In this document: positions 28,101 through 35,091 of the stretch, in pieces
Numbering within the stretch: the first letter of the stretch is position 1
How the letters are laid out: every line of letters starts with the position of its first letter
Made by a program: the position numbers and the translations under genes
Notes under the pieces: generated by a model
Databases searched by the model: none
Told to the model about the DNA's origin: nothing
The model's input: only the letters and a program-made list of their open reading frames with translations
Origin: Branchiostoma floridae
Lineage: Eukaryota > Chordata > Leptocardii > Amphioxiformes > Branchiostomatidae
Direction of reading: 5' to 3'
Length of the DNA stretch: 43,411 nucleotides
Assembly (NCBI RefSeq): GCF_000003815.2
Contig: NC_049984.1
Location: forward strand, 17,185,584 to 17,228,994

Positions 28101-29650
28101 TTGCTTGAGTAACTGCTTTTTGGCATGATAAGAATTTTTAAGATACAAGGTAAGGTATGTTGGTGCACAGGCTCATGACAATAATCAATCAAACAATAAA
28201 GCATTCAATCAATTAATTAATTAGTATATATGATGAACATGTGTTCAACAACGCTTTCTGGAAAGAAACTTGGTCTCACCTCGAAGTTTCTTGCCAAAGC
28301 TCATGTGCGTGATGCCCTCATTCTGGAGCGTGCTGCCGTCCCCCTCCTCCTCCGTGCCCTCGGCCGTCAGGTGGTACGTCTTCTCCATCCGCAGCACCTT
28401 GGGCAGCGTGGCCGGGAAGGCCAGGATGGGCAGGGCACATAGTACCAGGAACAAGGCACATAGGAGGAAACCTGCCCACCTGTACAATACATTATGTACA
28501 AGTTAGTGCAGGGCACATGTTGGGGCAGGGCACATAGTACCAGGAACAAGGCACATAGGAGGAAACCTGCCCACCTGTAATACATTACATACATGCTAGT
28601 ACAGGGTAGCCTGGGTACCATCCGGATAGTAGTTCGCTCCTTTGTTCGCTTCTGCTATCCGTCTGGAGACTTGCGCATTCAAACCGTTTGGTGGTGACGC
28701 CAGTTGATGAGCGAATCAAGGAATGGGTTCTAGAGCGCTTGTTCGATGACAACAGGCCGGCGCCCGCATGCGCAAGGGGGCGGAGGGCTTTTCCGGTGTT
28801 GGAACACCTGTTCGAACGAGCAGTTGAACCCATTCCATAATTCGCTCATGTGTAGGGACCAATCAGCGCCTGCGTCCAAAATTTGGACGATTCCAGACGT
28901 TTAGATGGTCCGCGTTCCCAGACGTAAACACAGAGAAGCGACTGTATATAGTATATAATGAACGTCGGAGCGAATTACTTTCCGGATGGTACCCAGGCTA
29001 AGTACAGGGCACATAGGAGGAAACCTGCCCACCTGTACAATACATTATGTACAAGTTAGTGCAGGGCACATGTTGGGGCAGGGCACATAGTACCCGGAAC
29101 AAGGCACATAGGAGGAAACCTGCCCACCTGTAATACATTACATACATGTTAGTACAGGGCACATAGGAGGAAACCTGCCCACCTGTACAATAATTATTAC
29201 ATACAAGTTAGTGCAGGGCACATAGTACCAGGAACAAGGCACCTGTTGGAACATACACCTTTAACTGTTTCATGTATGTCTGAGCTTTTGTCTCAATGGT
29301 ATCATCAGTCGAGACTTTTGCAACAAATTACAGCATATCTTCAAATCTTCAAGCCAAAGTTCCACACAGTTCTTGTCCTATAATTGTGGCCATGTTGCTG
29401 CCATCTGCAATATCCTCAGTTACCAATCAGAGATCTTCCATCACTGTATCTTAACCAATCAGCTTAAATGCTTGCTCCACTCTCCTGACCAATCAGAGCA
29501 CTTACCATGCCCCCACCCATCTGGGGTCCTTCTGAGTCATCTCTACATTGGTGTAGTCCAGCCAGTTGATGTCCACATAGTAACTGATGCACAGAGCGCC
29601 CAGGAGGAAACCCAGCGCTGGGCCAATTGCACTTGCAGTGTACATGATAC
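19094..29650 (-). CDS. Organic anion transporter polypeptide, SLCO4-like (partial gene, eight exons)
   Basis: Eight minus-strand exons (29506-29650, 28280-28479, 27180-27344, 25893-26091, 21104-21284, 20155-20263, 19517-19625, 19094-19158) all have GT-AG borders and compatible phases, giving 1173 coding bases without a stop. OATPs are 12-helix plasma membrane carriers that move bile salts, steroid conjugates, thyroid hormones and other amphipathic anions without sodium. Support is the OATP signature [14 protein letters not shown], the stretch [20 protein letters not shown], the Kazal-like domain with [17 protein letters not shown], and PAMMVTLR...ALGIQF. The Kazal segment and the SASEA motif look closest to SLCO4A1/4C1. 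The part seen covers about helix 4 to helix 11. N-terminal and last exons were not found; the final one may be in the gap at 18602 or outside. Confidence 0.93.
19380..19415 (-). mobile_element. Possible LINE 3' tail, 5-bp units
   Basis: On the minus strand ggatgaactgaactgaactg follows a short non-coding stretch (ggtgttacctctcta). A pentamer tail of this kind suits a LINE 3' end, but no coding part remains. Confidence 0.35.
19517..19625 (-). CDS. OATP exon g: GKC motif and helix 10
   Basis: The borders are ctgtgacag|gaaaatg and accctcag|gtaagg. The junction codon is Gly, giving GKCHRDCG, the last two loop cysteines, then the helix [17 protein letters not shown] and [10 protein letters not shown]. 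In OATPs G-x-C-x3-C is followed by a hydrophobic helix and a P...M..LR stretch, exactly this order. The donor leaves two bases (ag). Confidence 0.93.
20000..20115 (+). mobile_element. Probable LINE 3' tail in an OATP intron
   Basis: tgcaattagcccccgggcat, then gaacttgctataaa, parallels the segment at 10690-10730. Shared sequence at two unrelated sites supports a dispersed 3' UTR. Confidence 0.4.
20155..20263 (-). CDS. OATP exon f: end of the Kazal-like loop
   Basis: The borders are cccttacag|aactac and atcacag|gtaggg. It starts in phase 0 with [20 protein letters not shown] and continues to GGHVITG. NYT at the very start is an N-glycosylation sequon in the extracellular loop, and CSC is the conserved pair that follows the Kazal core in OATPs. 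It ends with one base. The segment between CSC and GKC is rather long and charged ([14 protein letters not shown]), which may be lineage-specific. Confidence 0.9.
20445..20760 (+). mobile_element. 3' end of a LINE reverse transcriptase ORF
   Basis: On the plus strand, opposite to the host gene, 20446-20706 encodes about 85 residues ending in a stop: [18 protein letters not shown], then [10 protein letters not shown] and [18 protein letters not shown], then EHFRAR. The order R..FFYK..N......TRGSH.......SFFPRTI.EWN.LP..V is typical of the C-terminus of ORF2 in CR1/L2-like non-LTR elements. There is a stop just upstream, so the copy is 5'-truncated. A GC-rich 3' UTR follows. Sits in the intron between exons e and f. 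Confidence 0.85.
20886..21035 (+). mobile_element. SINE fragment, same family as 7540-7792
   Basis: cgctcacccaacatgcacgc matches the SINE body at 7614, followed by related fragments (tccactgatcattgt, aatttct, ctctgtcacaacca). The tRNA-like head is missing. Confidence 0.55.
21104..21284 (-). CDS. OATP exon e: extracellular Kazal-like domain
   Basis: The borders are gtttccag|tcccaac and aaatat|gtgagt; the exon ends in phase 0. The product is [20 protein letters not shown] with [18 protein letters not shown] and [12 protein letters not shown]. The spacing C-x3-C-x-C, VCGSDG.TY.SPC.AGC is the Kazal-SLC21 domain found in the large loop between helices 9 and 10 of OATPs, where the cysteines form disulfides needed for surface expression. 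An NCN-type region lies ahead, but no N-x-S/T there. The acceptor and first 60 bases recur once in the upstream intron at 21395-21457. Confidence 0.95.
21219..21560 (-). repeat. 173-bp tandem duplication containing the acceptor of OATP exon e
   Basis: From the 5' part of exon e (agttggctgtgaactcactg) through its acceptor and about 100 bp of intron, the sequence recurs with a shift of 173 bp (acceptor at 21284/21285 and again at 21457/21458). The core from acagttggctgtgaact to aaaaactctt is identical in both copies; the outer part (aatctcatg... gagaggtttt-like) is diverged. The result is a second, decoy acceptor followed by the same first exon bases. Confidence 0.9.
22050..22130 (+). mobile_element. 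Probable LINE 3' tail
   Basis: ttgtaccatgtacaattgac, then gtgcaataaagttcttcttc. The aataaa plus short repeat at the end fits a LINE 3' UTR; no ORF remains. Confidence 0.4.
22332..22724. repeat. 132-bp tandem repeat, three copies, in an OATP intron
   Basis: Copies start at 22332, 22464 and 22596 with aacagaatga, then tcat..tacaacattcag, tatcacat.tcaagaccctt and end with caaatatgtcaattgtatca. Copies 2 and 3 are closer to each other than to copy 1. Confidence 0.93.
23035..23230. mobile_element. Diverged inverted-repeat element (MITE-like)
   Basis: It starts tactgtaaatctataaactt and ends near aacaaatctacagcaa, with internal words (gtggtgacc, cgctgcaaatg) recalling the TACTGTAAATG elements. Related fragments occur at 24450-24545 and 24640-24745, each ending with gaattacagta. 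Assignment is tentative. Confidence 0.4.
23645..23774. mobile_element. Truncated copy of the TAGCCTGG element
   Basis: ttggacgattccagac, then gagaagtgaatgtatgaagt and ctttctggatggtacccagg correspond to the right part of the element at 28607-29000 (ttggacgattccagac, gagaagcgactgtatatagt, ctttccggatggtacccagg). The left terminus is missing. Confidence 0.75.
23868..24068. mobile_element. MITE with TACTGTAAATGC termini, copy 1
   Basis: It starts tactgtaaatgcagaaatgt and ends with the inverse, aaatgcatttacagta. Terminal TA on each side suits a TA target as used by Tc1/mariner elements. The inside is full of cgcggt/accgcg motifs (ttcgcggtgg, ccaccgcgaa) that pair as internal inverted repeats. Two more copies lie at 26897-27108 (opposite orientation) and 31160-31371. 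Confidence 0.85.
24069..25204. other. Intron sequence of the OATP gene, fragments of MITE-like repeats only
   Basis: Besides the two gaattacagta fragments (24450-24545, 24640-24745) no feature can be named and no exon is expected between exons d and e. Confidence 0.5.
25205..25892 (-). repeat. Tandem array built from the 3' end and donor of OATP exon d
   Basis: Five degenerate copies, at 25212, 25348, 25477, 25629 and 25763 (shifts 129-152 bp), repeat the last 50 or so bases of exon d plus its splice donor and following intron; the true donor is at 25892/25893. Each copy shows ctgtcgctatagg-like sequence, then tatgttgatagtgtg. In the copy at 25477 the reading [15 protein letters not shown] is kept, with only silent changes. 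Copies at 25212 and 25348 have gtgagt donors, closer to consensus than the real one (gtcagt). Confidence 0.9.
25893..26091 (-). CDS. OATP exon d: helices 7-8
   Basis: The borders are tccccag|gagtggtg and agcgacag|gtcagt. The product runs [19 protein letters not shown], the Gly-rich helix 7, then [15 protein letters not shown] and a second hydrophobic stretch [18 protein letters not shown], ending with an extracellular segment [14 protein letters not shown]. The order G-rich helix, KLKL basic turn, next helix matches OATPs. It ends with ag of an Arg/Ser codon. The 3' end of this exon and its donor are repeated about five times downstream in the intron (25205-25892). Confidence 0.93.
26150..26519 (+). 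mobile_element. 3' end of a LINE (ORF C-terminus and GAT tail)
   Basis: Plus strand, opposite to the host gene. The frame encodes [17 protein letters not shown], then [16 protein letters not shown]; after a frameshift near 26385 it continues with [17 protein letters not shown] and a stop. LGH..RM.....P..AL...L.......W+..V is the usual C-terminal segment after reverse transcriptase in RTE- or CR1-type LINEs. It ends in a short gat microsatellite (26503-26517), as LINE tails do. 5'-truncated and broken. Confidence 0.75.
26545..26600 (+). mobile_element. tRNA-like fragment (degenerate SINE head)
   Basis: tggcttggctagagg (A-box-like) and a good B box, ggctcgattcc, at 26581-26591. The stems do not close into a cloverleaf, so it is a remnant rather than a working tRNA gene. 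Confidence 0.4.
26897..27108. mobile_element. MITE with TACTGTAAATG termini, copy 2
   Basis: It starts tactgtaaatgtatttaagt and ends gtctacatttacagta. Opposite orientation to copies 1 and 3. It lies about 70 bp from the donor of OATP exon c. Confidence 0.85.
27180..27344 (-). CDS. OATP exon c: helix 6-7 region with [10 protein letters not shown] motif
   Basis: The borders are tcccacag|acatcccc and ctcacag|gtactg. The product starts [20 protein letters not shown], then [18 protein letters not shown] and [15 protein letters not shown]. The motif F.PKFLE.QF..SAS.A..L.G is a hallmark of OATPs in the loop between helices 6 and 7. Incoming and outgoing phases are both 1. The acceptor and the first third of the exon are repeated five more times in the adjacent intron with silent changes (see 27345-27866). 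Confidence 0.95.
27345..27866 (-). repeat. Tandem array built from the acceptor and 5' part of OATP exon c
   Basis: Five copies with shifts of 97-103 bp (gggatg at 27441, 27538, 27635, 27738, 27841; the true exon has it at 27339). Each contains, on the minus strand, tgtcccacag|acatccccc and the first 50-odd exon bases, coding [18 protein letters not shown], then runs into caatcaatca repeats and a stop. All copies share cat gct where the real exon has cac gca, so they have been homogenised among themselves. A partial further copy lies at 28148-28180. Confidence 0.95.
27950..28126. mobile_element. Palindromic MITE with 57-bp inverted repeats
   Basis: atgccaaaaagcagttactc, then aagcaacttgataagatttt and agaaacggtc at the left are matched by the inverse at the right with only two or so mismatches. 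The loop of about 60 bp is GC-rich (gtcgatcgtccagcgtcgac). Flanking gataaga on both sides may be a 7-bp target duplication. It has inserted inside the exon-derived repeat region. Confidence 0.88.
28280..28479 (-). CDS. OATP exon b: rest of the signature, helix and cytoplasmic loop
   Basis: The borders are tgtacag|gtgggcagg and cttcgag|gtgaga. The first base completes the Trp codon, so the junction reads [20 protein letters not shown]: the second half of the OATP signature and helix 5. After a Pro-rich turn, LPKVLRMEK leads into an acidic cytoplasmic loop ([11 protein letters not shown]) and SFGKKLR, the basic stretch before helix 6. It ends with one base (g). Its acceptor plus the first part of the exon has been copied several times into the upstream intron (see 28480-29240). 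Confidence 0.93.
28480..29240 (-). repeat. Repeats built from the acceptor and 5' part of OATP exon b, split by a MITE
   Basis: The string taggaggaaacctgcccacc (acceptor plus exon start, coding [10 protein letters not shown] on the minus strand) occurs in the real exon and four more times, near 28558-28577, 29011-29030, 29109-29128 and 29165-29184. Most copies also carry gcacatagtaccaggaacaa from deeper in the exon. The element at 28607-29000 is inserted in this array. Confidence 0.92.
28607..29000. mobile_element. TAGCCTGG element with 9-bp target duplication, copy 2
   Basis: It starts tagcctgggtaccatccgga and ends tccggatggtacccaggcta, a perfect 20-bp terminal inverted repeat. The flanks at 28598-28606 and 29001-29009 are both agtacaggg: an exact 9-bp target duplication, the same length as at 8341. 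No ORF of transposase type inside 394 bp. Related to the truncated copy at 23645-23774. Confidence 0.92.
29506..29650 (-). CDS. OATP exon a: helix region and start of the family signature
   Basis: The borders are tgtccag|gtatcatg (acceptor) and gcatg|gtaagt (donor). The exon starts with two bases finishing a Gly codon and ends with tg of a Trp codon. The product begins [19 protein letters not shown], a membrane helix with the Gly/Ala pattern typical of OATP helix 4, followed by the extracellular [15 protein letters not shown] loop and the beginning of the signature, DPRWVGA. The upstream exon, which should carry the first helices, could not be found between here and the right end of the window. 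Three accaatcag motifs about 33 bp apart (29422, 29454, 29488) lie next to its donor. Confidence 0.93.
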
Positions 29651-29819
29651 CTGGACAAACATAGGGAATCAGATATTATTAAAGCTGGCAAATTAAGATT
29701 TTTGTGTAGTCACTGAAAAAGAAATTGGATGCTGTTGCTTGAGTATGTGTTACCTTGCAATAACTTTACAAAGATTTCTGCTACAGTACCTAGAAAAGTT
29801 GCTAGGGGACCTAAAATGA

Positions 29820-29940
29820 AGACAAACACACACATGCATAGACACACACACATAAGACCACATGCACGAATGAATGCAAGCACATACAAACACACACACA
29901 AGCATACGCACAAACATACACACACACACACACACATTAC
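29820..29940. repeat. Imperfect CA-rich microsatellite
   Basis: Long stretch of acac and acat units interrupted by single bases. Preceded at 29795 by gttgctaggggacctaaaat, which resembles part of the dispersed repeats at 12930 and 16490. Confidence 0.8.
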
Positions 29941-31159
29941 CAAAGACATGTTAGCCTCCTTCGTAATGGTCAGATTAAGACAATGAAATCATTAGGATAC
30001 ATACATTAATCTTCATTGTCTACATTGTATGTTGGACATACTGCACTAATTAATAAGTACATTCGGCCACTAATGCTTGTATGTTAATACTTGTTTACTA
30101 GCAATTAGCCTTCAAGTTTTCAATAACCATTAATTTAACATACAGCTTACACATTTGGGAAAAGGTTAGCATGAAATGTATTAAACCAAGCTGCCAAATC
30201 ATTCTTCAATGTTTTATGACACTATAATTGGAATAGCTAAGCCAAAACTGCGGAGATGAACTGTAGGACCTTTCAATGTTAATGGTGCACCAACAACACA
30301 GCAGGAATCTGATGATAAGAAAAAATTAATGTTTTACAAAGTCTAACATGACAGCAAACTCACATAATGTACAACTGTGACATATCTTATATGCCATTGT
30401 GGAAACTCTTACTCAAAATAAATGTTTCATGCAGGGGTGTTTTTTTTCTTCTTGGATCGGTCCAGAAAAAACACACCTTAAAAAATCAGTGGACCAGATT
30501 TTAGGCCAATTAGAGGATGAACAGATTATATCGGCAGATGTTCACATGGTCCAAAATAACAAGAGCGAAGTAGAGGAGACTTGATAGTCAGTTCTACTAA
30601 GTTTCTACAGTCAAACTCAGTCTGCATGTAGATACATGTAGGATTTTAAAATGCCAGTGGAAGTCAGACACTCCATTAAGTAGAGTCCTTTGTAGGAAAA
30701 ATCGCGCGTTCTAAAGTTTTCACAGAAAATCGGGTCCAGGTTCATGTCCGACCCGTACCTGTACTTGAATTTTCTGTACTGGTATCCACCCTAGTTACAT
30801 GTGTTACATCTTGTCTACAACTTGGAGCCTCAAGTCATAATGTTATACAACTGTTATACAGGTAAAAAGGAAATCGATGCTACAGTCATGTGTATTGTAA
30901 TTATCTTTCCCAAGAAAGTTATGTTTCATTAGGTGCCATTGGTGTCTACATGTATGTGTGGGTGGACAGCATAAGTCGGGAATCTGTGGATGGATGTTAA
31001 TGATCAGATATATCATTAATAGGTGGGTTATACACTGTATGATAAGGTGTTGGGAAGGTCAAGTTTGATAATGGGACTCCTGGTAGCTTTCTAGAACTTC
31101 TATAATAATAGTGTTGGTTCATGTTCTATTGGCATGCTAGGATCATGATTTATAAGCAG
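29941..31159. other. Probably intron; no exon found
   Basis: If the OATP gene continues rightwards, this is intron. A degenerate ccaggttcatgtccgacccg motif at about 30735 is shared with 17854. A frame at 30399-30584 has no domain. Confidence 0.4.
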
Positions 31160-31371
31160 TACTGTAAATGTAGAAATGTTCACGGTGGTTTTATGTTCAC
31201 GGTTTTTGCGGTGACCACTTCACTGCGAACTTAAAACCACCAAAAACATTTTTCCATTATAGTATGAGACTGCAGTCTATGGTGTTACCGCAAACTTAAA
31301 ACCACCGCATTCACTCCATTTTCCCGCTACCACAAAAGCAAATCCCCACAAATTTACATGCATTTACAGTA
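31160..31371. mobile_element. MITE with TACTGTAAATG termini, copy 3
   Basis: It starts tactgtaaatgtagaaatgt and ends catgcatttacagta. Same orientation and internal accaccg/cggtgg words as copy 1. Confidence 0.82.
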
Positions 31372-33357
31372 AATAGCTCATTGGACAGAGATTGGGTTTG
31401 GGCCCCCTGGCTATTTTTCTTGGAACTGCAGGGGCTGCTTTTGTTTCAGACTTTGATTTCTGCAATGCAATGATTAACCTACTTCATTTTGCCTAGCCTC
31501 ATAACTAATAAAATCTGTAGGAAGAAGTTTAAATATTCAGACGTAGACGCCTACGCTGATTGATGTATTTAAAACCCTGGCAGGTTGATCCTTTGTAATG
31601 ACGTGTATTACAAAGTCTTTCATCAGTTTCCTGTGGGCTCAATACTGGATTATCTCTGCTTATCATCACAGCGGGGCTGACCCACTTACCTCCACAGAGA
31701 GATAAATATTTCAACATGGTAAGGAGAGAAACTATTGTTAGTTCCCCTTAATTCGAGGGGTATCCTATATCCGTTGTGTTTAAAAACAGGGTATTTAGGG
31801 ATGTCAATTTGACGGCCAGTGGTTTCAATCTGCAAAATTTTGAAAATGTCGGGTTCACTGAAATATTGTGAAAATATCGCAATTTGAAACCACGGTTTGT
31901 AAAACAACGGACATACATGTAGGTTACCCCGGATAAAGGAGAACTTGCGTAATATGATGTTAAATTAAAAAAAAAAAATTTTTAGTGTGTCTACCAAACA
32001 AATTATAGATTCTTTCATTGCTAATACCTGGTGGAAAAAAATCATCTTTTTGGTTATTTTTCGGAAATTTTCTTTCCTGTCTTGTCTTTAAACCTGTTTC
32101 AAGAAACTCTTTTTTCCCTATTTTCCTCGCTCAAATTCTTTCCCAGTACAACTTACTACAAGTAATTATTGGCGAGAAAATGACAATCGCAGAGTGACTT
32201 CTTTCAGTACATTGCCATTTCTTTGAGTCACTTACTGCTAATTTTTTCCACTGGTCTGCATTTTTTTTACTGAGTGAGACTAGAGTTATATTGATATCGC
32301 CAACACATCCATCCATATATCACAGTCCCTGATTCCGTCCATATGGAATACTGTACACCCATTAACCCACATAGCATTNNNNNNNNNNNNNNNNNNNNNN
32401 NNNNNNNNNNNNNNNNNNNNNNNNNNNNNNNNNNNNNNNNNNNNNNNNNNNNNNNNNNNNNNNNNNNNNNNNNNNNNNCTGATCTCAGAGGCTGACACCA
32501 ACTTCTGAGTATTTGTATATTTCTAAATACTGTGATTAAGAACATTTGCTTACCAATATCAGAGATCAAAGTTTATTTTCATATCTGATTTCTGATTTCC
32601 TGATTATTGTACCAATCTGGACAATGTCAGTAACATTCAAATTTGTAACATTATACATGCAAGTCTTCTAGAAGGGAAAAAGCAGGTTAGTTCAATTTTT
32701 TTTCCTCTGACTAGATAAGAGAGTTAGTATTGCTGTCCCTTCTCAAGGGATGAAGATCAAATGCTTGTTTGCATCAAGCATCTCACTTCATCAATCATCA
32801 TCTACTGAATGAAAGATCACACACACACACACTCACTCACTCACTCAGCATTAAATCTAGGAATGATCTTTAATTTCAAAACCTCCTTGGTGTAAATCCA
32901 CATGGGAAAAATGCAGACATTGCTTTTATGTACATACATGGCTTGTATGAATGAATTGTACCTCTGCTGTGCTCCCAAATTTGCGCAAGGCTGAATCTTG
33001 TGATGCATGGACAACCCACAACTTTGCCGGCGGGGAAAACAAGTGAATTTGTATGAATTTAAGGCCTTGATTTACATGTAACCAAAATTGTCCAGAGATT
33101 AGAAAAGAAACACCATAAATTTGAACTCATCCTGTCCAAAATCTGGTCAAGATCCATGGAAAAGGGGTGCATACTTTATTCTGGCTTCTCCATTCTACCT
33201 TTCAGTCTGGCAAATTTGTCTGGAGCTTACCCTGCCCAGCATATTGGGGGTGCATACTTGAATTTGAGTGATATTTTAATAGATAAAATAAGGTAACCAT
33301 TACATCACACAATGCCATACACTAAGCCATAGGCATCCTGCCCTCATTTGGGACAAT
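31372..33357. other. No recognisable gene; includes a 100-N gap
   Basis: The gap is at 32379-32478. A short microsatellite of ac and actc units lies at 32820-32848. Frames at 31529-31907 on the minus strand have no domain that I know. No OATP N-terminal exon could be seen. Confidence 0.45.
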
Positions 33358-33434
33358 GGTAGGCCACTCATGATTGCAGCTTACAATACATACATTTTGT
33401 TTCAACATGATAAACTTTAGAATATAAGGCAAAA

Positions 33435-33575
33435 GGAACCACCGAGATCATGGCCGTATCAGTCCACGGCTGCGGTCGCCTCTAGGACGGCAGGCAGCCG
33501 CTGACTCATTCAGACGCAGGTTAGATTTCACGGGGGGTTTAACCAGGTTGAAGACGTAGGATCTCGGTGGTTCCC
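33435..33575. repeat. Inverted-repeat segment inside duplication copy A
   Basis: ggaaccaccgagatc at 33435 is matched in inverted form by gatctcggtggttcc near 33560; the interior is CpG-rich (ccacggctgcggtcgcctct). Copy B has the same arrangement from about 35180, with one mismatch on the right arm (gatctcagtggttcc). Confidence 0.75.
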
Positions 33576-33844
33576 CCAAACCGTCCAGTTTGTTCATAGT
33601 ACGTAGGTCGCATAGAGGTCTTTGTTCATAGTATGTAGCTTTCACGTTTTGTATGAGGGTTTGTATGAGGTTTGTAGTAAGGTTTGTGGTTTGTGCAGTT
33701 TCCATGCTCTGAACATTGACTTTTGCAGTTTTCGTACTTTGTACATAACAGGTTGTGGTTTGTATTCGGTGCGTCTCACTTGTGGTCTTATTGTGTCGTC
33801 TTCAGTATTCAACATGTCAGGATAAAATCCATGACACGGTTTGT

Positions 33845-33920
33845 CCCCAGACCGAAGTCTGGGGTCCCCCAAGGCCTGCGCGGCCAATAGCTTGTCTGCA
33901 TTCTGTCGTATTTAAACCCC
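33845..33920. repeat. Perfect 8-bp hairpin and matching inverted repeat
   Basis: ccccagac-cgaa-gtctgggg at 33845-33864 is a perfect stem with a 4-nt loop. The right arm also pairs with ccccagactta at about 33913, bracketing a small GC-rich segment (caaggcctgcgcggccaata). Confidence 0.7.
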
Positions 33921-34665
33921 AGACTTAATCAGGCACTTCAGCTTGTGGTTTGGATCACCCATATTACAATATAAAAAATAAGTGATTTCTCCTAATACTG
34001 TACAATATCACAGAATTTCCTCAACTCAGTTATGGCTGGTGATATACTTTAGACCTCACTAGGTACTCATTTAGTTTATTGTGAAGTTTGTAACACAAAA
34101 AAACATCAAAACTTGTACAAAGTTTTAAATGTAGCCACTTACACAAAACAGCGAATACAAGATTGTTCCATGTCAAATGAGTTCTAAATCTGGCCCAACA
34201 GGGAAAGTAATTTCAGATGAGATTTTAGGTGAAAAATTATTGCCAGATAAAGTCCATCTCACCTTGAATGTGGACAAAGTTTGACAAAATTTGACAGTAT
34301 TGTGATGTTTTGTACAGGTTTGTGCATAATGAAGTTCACGTGACTGAAACTGTAATTTGTAACCTTTGTTCAGATACACTGCCTGCCCTTTAGTAAATGA
34401 TTAATTAGTATCTGAATGTTGTGTATTTTTGTCTGTCCCTGACATGATTCGGTTTAAGTTGCACCAAACATTGTCCTTTTATCAGGTAGAAGTTAAGAGG
34501 AAGGCACAATTATATTCATTTTCCCAAAACTTATCCCAAATCGGTAACTTACTCTCACTCACTATCAGGTCTATCATCATTCTGTTGTTCCCCACTTCTA
34601 CATGTATGTACAAATAGTTTTATCAAGCTGGTAGATAAATTCATGGATATGAAAATACACAGCAT

Positions 34666-35091
34666 AACAGTTCAATCCTTGGCTATCTAGATTTGTGGGT
34701 TGATATGTGGACTGCAGGACAGAAATTGGGTAAAAATGGCATGTATTTACGGTTTAAGAGTTTAACAGAGCCTACTGTTAGACTAATTTGTAGGCTTCAT
34801 TGAAGAAATATCAATTCATAGCACATATCATCGAGGCATGACAGGGGATTAAATCTGGGACTTTTTAGCTCCTGGCCACTTTCAGTTAAGACAACATTCT
34901 GTCAACAGTGACTTTTTTTAGGGTATAGAGACATACCTCCAAATTTTTTATGTCTTGCAGAACGTCTGCACTATTTGAAGAATACCATTGAAGATTCTAT
35001 TAACTGTATTCATACGTGACTGATGAACCTCTTTAACGACTGGCCACTTTCACTTTAACCGTTACACCACACTTGATGATGGTAGCACTCT
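34666..35091. other. Spacer between the two duplication copies; no gene seen
   Basis: AT-rich single-copy sequence within this window, no ORF with a domain. Confidence 0.5.

Larger units (their letters stand above)
33358..34665 (+). repeat. 1.3-kb direct duplication, copy A
   Basis: The same order of sequence recurs at 35092-36390: ggaaccaccgagatc block, tttgttcatagtacgtaggt, cttgtctgcatt.tgtcgta, ttccatgtcaaatgagttt, aagttcacgtgactgaaact, attaattagtatctgaat and the final tatgaaaataca. Differences are scattered substitutions and small indels, so the duplication is not very recent. No ORF with a recognisable domain is shared. Confidence 0.93.
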
